64,000 nucleotides of DNA from DAOQAU01 sp964640325 (GTDB taxonomy: Bacteria > Cyanobacteriota > Vampirovibrionia > Gastranaerophilales > Gastranaerophilaceae), in the NCBI GenBank assembly GCA_964640325.1, contig CAZXID010000008.1, positions 1-64,000 of the forward strand. The letters run 5' to 3'. How positions within the stretch are numbered: the first letter of the stretch is position 1; the number at the start of each line of letters is the position of its first letter. The notes below the pieces were generated by a model. It had not been told where the DNA came from. It ran no database searches and worked only from the letters and a program-made list of their open reading frames with translations. Positions 60,679-64,000 of this stretch are shown here, piece after piece. The translations under genes were made by a program, and so were the position numbers.

Positions 60679-62772
60679 TTAGTCTTTATCTTTATTACCA
60701 CCGGCTTTAGCGATAATTTCTGTTTCAATATTACTTGGAACTTGTTCATAACACTTAAATTCCATTGAGAAAGTTCCTCTGCCTTGAGTTTTTGAACGTA
60801 TGTCTGTTGAATAGCCAAACATTTCTGCCAGCGGAACAACAACATTAATTTTTTGTATTCCTGTTCCTTCAATCATTTCCATACCTTCAATTCTTCCTCT
60901 ACGAGAAGAAATATCGCCGATAACATCACCTGTATTTTCTTCAGGGACTTCTATTTCAACTTTCATCATCGGTTCGAGAAGACAAGGTTTAGCTTTTCTA
61001 ACCCCTTCTTTCATCGCCATGGACCCTGCAATTTTAAACGCCATCTCTGAAGAGTCGACATCGTGGTAAGTTCCATCATACAATGTAACCTTAACGTCAA
61101 TAACAGGAAATCCTGCCAAAATACCGCCTTCAAGGGCTTCTTCCATACCTTTTCTTGCAGGTTCAATATATTCTCTTGGAATTGAACCGCCGACGATTTT
61201 GTTTTCAAATACAAATCCCGCATTTTCTTCAGCAGGTTCAATTTTAACTTTAACGTGTCCGTATTGACCGCGACCGCCTGATTGTCTGATAAATTTAGAA
61301 TCTTGATCTGCCGTTCCCCTGATAGTTTCACGATACGCAACCTGAGGTTTACCGACGTTAGCGTCAACTTTAAATTCTCTAAGCATCCTATCGACTATAA
61401 TTTCAAGGTGAAGTTCGCCCATCCCCGAAATAATGCACTGACCTGTTTCTTGATCAGTTTTAACTTGGAATGAAGGATCTTCTTCAGCAAGTTTTTGAAG
61501 CGCGATGCCCATTTTATCTTGATCGGCTTTTGTTTTCGGTTCAATAGCAACCGAAATAACCGGTGTAGGGAATGTCATTTTCTCTAATATTACAGGGTTT
61601 TTCTCATCACAAAGAGTATCGCCCGTTGTAGTATCTTTTAATCCAACTGCCGCGCAAATATCGCCTGCGTAAACTTCAGAAATTTCATTTCTCTGATCGG
61701 CGTACATTTGAACTAACCTTGAAATACGTTCTTTGTTCCCGTTTGTTGAATTAATAACGTAAGAGCCTGAAGAAAGTTTTCCTGAATAAACCCTCATAAA
61801 CGTTAAACGTCCAACATAAGGGTCTGTCATAACTTTAAAAGCAAGTGCCGAAAACGGTTCATCGTCAGATGAATGTCTTTCAACTTTTGTTCCGTCTTCA
61901 AGTTCGCCTTGAATAGCTTTAACATCAGTTGGTGCTGGCATATAGTCAACAACTGCATCCAACAACAATTGAACACCTTTGTTTTTAAATGCAGTACCGC
62001 ATGTTACGGGAACGATTTTGTTTTCGCAAACCGCTTTTCTTATTCCCGCTTTTAATTCAGCAATAGAAGGTTCTTCACCTTCCATAAATTTCATCATTAA
62101 TTCATCGTCAAATTCAGAAACCGCTTCAATAAGCTCTGATCTGTATTCTTTTGCTTTCTCAAGCATATCGGCAGGGATTTCTTCGATTTTAATATCGGTC
62201 CCTAAATCATTTGTATAAATATGTGCTTTCATCTCCACAAGATCAATTAAGCCTTTCATCTGATCTTCAGCCCCAATCGGAAGCTGAATCGGATGAGCGT
62301 TTCCGCCGAGTCTTGATTTAACCTGTTCAACGACACGATAGAAGTTTGCGCCGACTCTGTCCATTTTATTAACAAAAACCATACGGGGAACTTCGTATCT
62401 GTTAGCCTGTCTCCACACTGTTTCTGACTGGGATTGAACACCGCCTACTGCACAAAAGACTGCAACAACGCCGTCTAATACACGCAATGAACGTTCAACT
62501 TCGATAGTAAAGTCAACGTGCCCCGGGGTGTCAATAATATTGACTTGATGATTTTTCCAAAAAGATGTAACGGCAGCAGAGGTAATAGTAATTCCTCTTT
62601 CTCTTTCCTGCTCCATCCAGTCGGTTACGGCAGCTCCGTCGTGAACTTCGCCGATTTTATGAATTTTGCCTGTGTAAAACAAAATACGTTCTGTAGTTGT
62701 GGTTTTGCCTGCATCAATGTGTGCTGCTATACCGATGTTTCTAATCCTCTCTAAGGGGGTCTGTCTTGCCAT
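60679..62772 (-). CDS. fusA: translation elongation factor G
   Basis: The 697-residue GTPase starts MARQTPLERIRNIGIAAHID and has AHIDAGKTTTTERIL (G1), DTPGHVDFT (G3) and NKMDRVGA (G4). It translocates the ribosome. Domains II-V are complete. In most bacteria fusA lies in the rpsL-rpsG-fusA-tuf operon; here it stands alone with a repeat upstream and a terminator downstream. AAGGAG precedes the ATG. Confidence 0.98.
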   Translation of the reverse strand: MARQTPLERIRNIGIAAHIDAGKTTTTERILFYTGKIHKIGEVHDGAAVTDWMEQERERGITITSAAVTSFWKNHQVNIIDTPGHVDFTIEVERSLRVLDGVVAVFCAVGGVQSQSETVWRQANRYEVPRMVFVNKMDRVGANFYRVVEQVKSRLGGNAHPIQLPIGAEDQMKGLIDLVEMKAHIYTNDLGTDIKIEEIPADMLEKAKEYRSELIEAVSEFDDELMMKFMEGEEPSIAELKAGIRKAVCENKIVPVTCGTAFKNKGVQLLLDAVVDYMPAPTDVKAIQGELEDGTKVERHSSDDEPFSALAFKVMTDPYVGRLTFMRVYSGKLSSGSYVINSTNGNKERISRLVQMYADQRNEISEVYAGDICAAVGLKDTTTGDTLCDEKNPVILEKMTFPTPVISVAIEPKTKADQDKMGIALQKLAEEDPSFQVKTDQETGQCIISGMGELHLEIIVDRMLREFKVDANVGKPQVAYRETIRGTADQDSKFIRQSGGRGQYGHVKVKIEPAEENAGFVFENKIVGGSIPREYIEPARKGMEEALEGGILAGFPVIDVKVTLYDGTYHDVDSSEMAFKIAGSMAMKEGVRKAKPCLLEPMMKVEIEVPEENTGDVIGDISSRRGRIEGMEMIEGTGIQKINVVVPLAEMFGYSTDIRSKTQGRGTFSMEFKCYEQVPSNIETEIIAKAGGNKDKD

Positions 62773-62812
62773 TGTTTGTTTGCTCCTTTATTCTAACTTT
62801 TCTTTTTGTCCT

Positions 62813-62885
62813 AGTAAATAGGAAATAGTAAACAGTGAATAGAAAATGAAACTCTATTTACCATTTACTATTTACCATTTACTTT
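62813..62885. repeat. AT-rich repeat, family D, upstream of fusA
   Basis: The element reads AGTAAATAGGAAATAGTAAA, then AACTCTATTTACCATTTACT and further TATTTACC units. The inverted halves (TAAATAG and CTATTTA) could fold. It shares its core with 31739-31802. Confidence 0.75.
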
Positions 62886-62976
62886 TATATTGTCGCACAA
62901 ACAAGCAATTTTTCAAATATGCGTTTAATTTTTTTTAATATTTATGCTAGCATGAGTTAAAAGTGAGGAGTAAGAA

Positions 62977-64000
62977 ATGAAAAAAAGAGCATATATAAGC
63001 GTTTTTGATAAAGACGGCATCATCGAATTGGCACAAAATCTTATTAAAAAAGATTTTGAGATTGTTTCCACAGGCGGAACCTTTAAATTTTTAAAAGAAA
63101 ACGGAATAAAAGTTATTGAAGTATCTAAAGTTACAGGCTATCCGGAAATGCTACACGGCAAAGTGAAATCTCTTCATCCTGAAATATTCGGAGGCATCCT
63201 CGCAGATTCCACAAACTTAGAAGAAGCAGAAGAAATCAAAATTAACGATGTCAAAAAGTTCGACTTAGTCGTAGTAAATTTATACCCTTTTGAAAAAATC
63301 GCAAACCAAACAGACGACATTGATGAATTGGTTAAAAATATTGATATAGGCGGGATTGCACTTTTAAGAGCCGCTGCAAAAAATTATAAAAATGTTACGG
63401 CAATCTGTGATAAAAATGATTATGGGCGCGCCGCAGGCGCGCCCGAAGAGATTCGACAAGAACTTGCATTAAAAGCATTTGGACTAACTTCAAATTATGA
63501 TGCAATCATTTTGCAAAAATTAAGTAAAGTGCTTGGGAACAAAGAAATTAAACATTTTAATTTTAAAAAAATCCAAGATTTAAGATACGGCGAGAATCCG
63601 CACCAAAAAGCGGGTCTGTATTGTACCCCTCACCCCAGCCCTCTCCCACAAGGGGAGAGGGGGCAGTTTAAAACTGATTACGAAATTCTTTGGGGAAAAG
63701 AATTGTCTTATAACAACATTTTAGATATGACCGCCGCGGTCAATATTATAAGCGAATTTTGGGATGTTCCTTCTGTTGCAATAGTCAAACACACAATGCC
63801 TTGCGGTGTTGCATTGGGTAAGGATATAAACGACGCCTACTTAAAAGCATTTGATTGCGATCCGATAAGTGCATTTGGAGGAATTGTAGCCTTTTCACAA
63901 AAGGTGAATGAAGATATTGCAAAGCATTTAAATTCTGTCTTCCTTGAAGTTGTTATAGCACCCGATTTTAATGACAATGCACTTGAACTTTTAAAAGGCA
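62977..64000 (+). CDS. purH: AICAR transformylase/IMP cyclohydrolase, 3' end cut by window edge
   Basis: The frame opens at ATG 62977 (GAGGAG upstream) and runs off the window, 341 codons visible. MKKRAYISVFDKDGIIELAQ, STGGTFKFLKENG and YPEMLHGKVKSLHP are the IMP cyclohydrolase (MGS) domain; RYGENPHQKAGLY, GKELSYNNILDM and VKHTMPCGVAL belong to the transformylase. Two repeats are coded in frame: a palindrome (63424-63444, YGRAAGAPEE) and a family A copy (63623-63665, CTPHPSPLPQGERGQ). Confidence 0.96.
   Translation, partial: MKKRAYISVFDKDGIIELAQNLIKKDFEIVSTGGTFKFLKENGIKVIEVSKVTGYPEMLHGKVKSLHPEIFGGILADSTNLEEAEEIKINDVKKFDLVVVNLYPFEKIANQTDDIDELVKNIDIGGIALLRAAAKNYKNVTAICDKNDYGRAAGAPEEIRQELALKAFGLTSNYDAIILQKLSKVLGNKEIKHFNFKKIQDLRYGENPHQKAGLYCTPHPSPLPQGERGQFKTDYEILWGKELSYNNILDMTAAVNIISEFWDVPSVAIVKHTMPCGVALGKDINDAYLKAFDCDPISAFGGIVAFSQKVNEDIAKHLNSVFLEVVIAPDFNDNALELLKG
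63424..63444. repeat. GC-rich palindrome inside purH
   Basis: GGGCGCGCC (63424-63432), GCA, and GGCGCGCCC (63436-63444) form a perfect 9-bp stem. It is like the palindrome in nth and is in frame. Confidence 0.75.
63623..63665 (-). repeat. family A repeat in frame inside purH
   Basis: TACCCCTCACCCCAGCCCTC followed by TCCCACAAGGGGAGAGGGGG closely resembles the right arm in tsaB (21549-21588). It encodes about 14 residues (CTPHPSPLPQGERGQ) between HQKAGLY and the next conserved strand, a variable loop in PurH. Confidence 0.85.

Noticed and set aside
63422..63450. The purH palindrome as a rho-independent terminator
   Set aside because: It is inside a conserved open frame with no T run and the gene continues normally beyond it.

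Overview
The window is AT-rich, densely packed bacterial chromosome with no rRNA, tRNA or CRISPR array that I can recognise. Several features fit the non-photosynthetic cyanobacterial sister group Vampirovibrionia/Melainabacteria, probably Gastranaerophilales. These are a VKOR-DsbA fusion of cyanobacterial type, a three-gene MCE lipid transporter (MlaE/F/D) next to LpxK (so an outer membrane with lipid A), lineage-style orphan proteins beginning MGMSASQARLL, and many small orphan proteins with an N-terminal F-x-G/A motif. The assignment is an inference from gene content and was not tested by phylogeny.

Layout. 1-3.3 kb: a cut-off orphan protein, a stand-alone LuxR-type HTH protein and a ThiS / MnmA-like / ThiF-like sulfur-transfer cluster. 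3.3-9.1 kb: an orphan coiled-coil protein, a divergent GH13 enzyme, a small membrane protein, and hom-thrC. 9.2-11.8 kb: VKOR-DsbA, QueH, a DUF6485 protein and two orphans. 11.9-16.6 kb: mlaE-mlaF-mlaD, lpxK, nth. 16.6-20.2 kb (minus): ribF, aspS, a methyltransferase. 20.3-21.9 kb: tsaE and a tsaB interrupted in frame by a DUF559 nuclease domain with inverted-repeat flanks. 22-27.7 kb: paralogous orphans, a histidine kinase and response regulator, two pilin-like proteins. 27.7-30.3 kb: cdd, a secreted orphan, an HD-GYP regulator. 30.4-37.4 kb: thiC, speB, ligA, a SIMPL protein, prs. 37.4-42.5 kb: a diguanylate cyclase, a TPR protein, an Fe-alcohol dehydrogenase, a split HEXXH protein. 42.5-50.8 kb: pabBC-pabA, DedA and a GDP-fucose/glycan cluster (gmd, GT61, fcl, a TPP enzyme). 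50.8-60.6 kb: two tandem paralogous filament-like proteins, maf, a phosphatase-like orphan, dxr, TPR and LysM proteins. 60.7-64 kb: fusA and the 5' part of purH.

Three window-wide patterns stand out. (1) At least four families of palindromic repeats lie between genes and also, in frame, inside housekeeping genes (tsaB, ligA, pabB, pabA, purH, probably nth), much like Rickettsia palindromic elements; one copy carries a nuclease domain. (2) At least ten genes have a -10 box ending 6-7 nt before the start codon, predicting leaderless mRNAs. (3) Unrelated small proteins share an F-x-G/A N-terminal motif. Cyclic-di-GMP signalling is represented by a GGDEF protein with an I-site, an HD-GYP regulator and a degenerate REC-GGDEF-REC protein.
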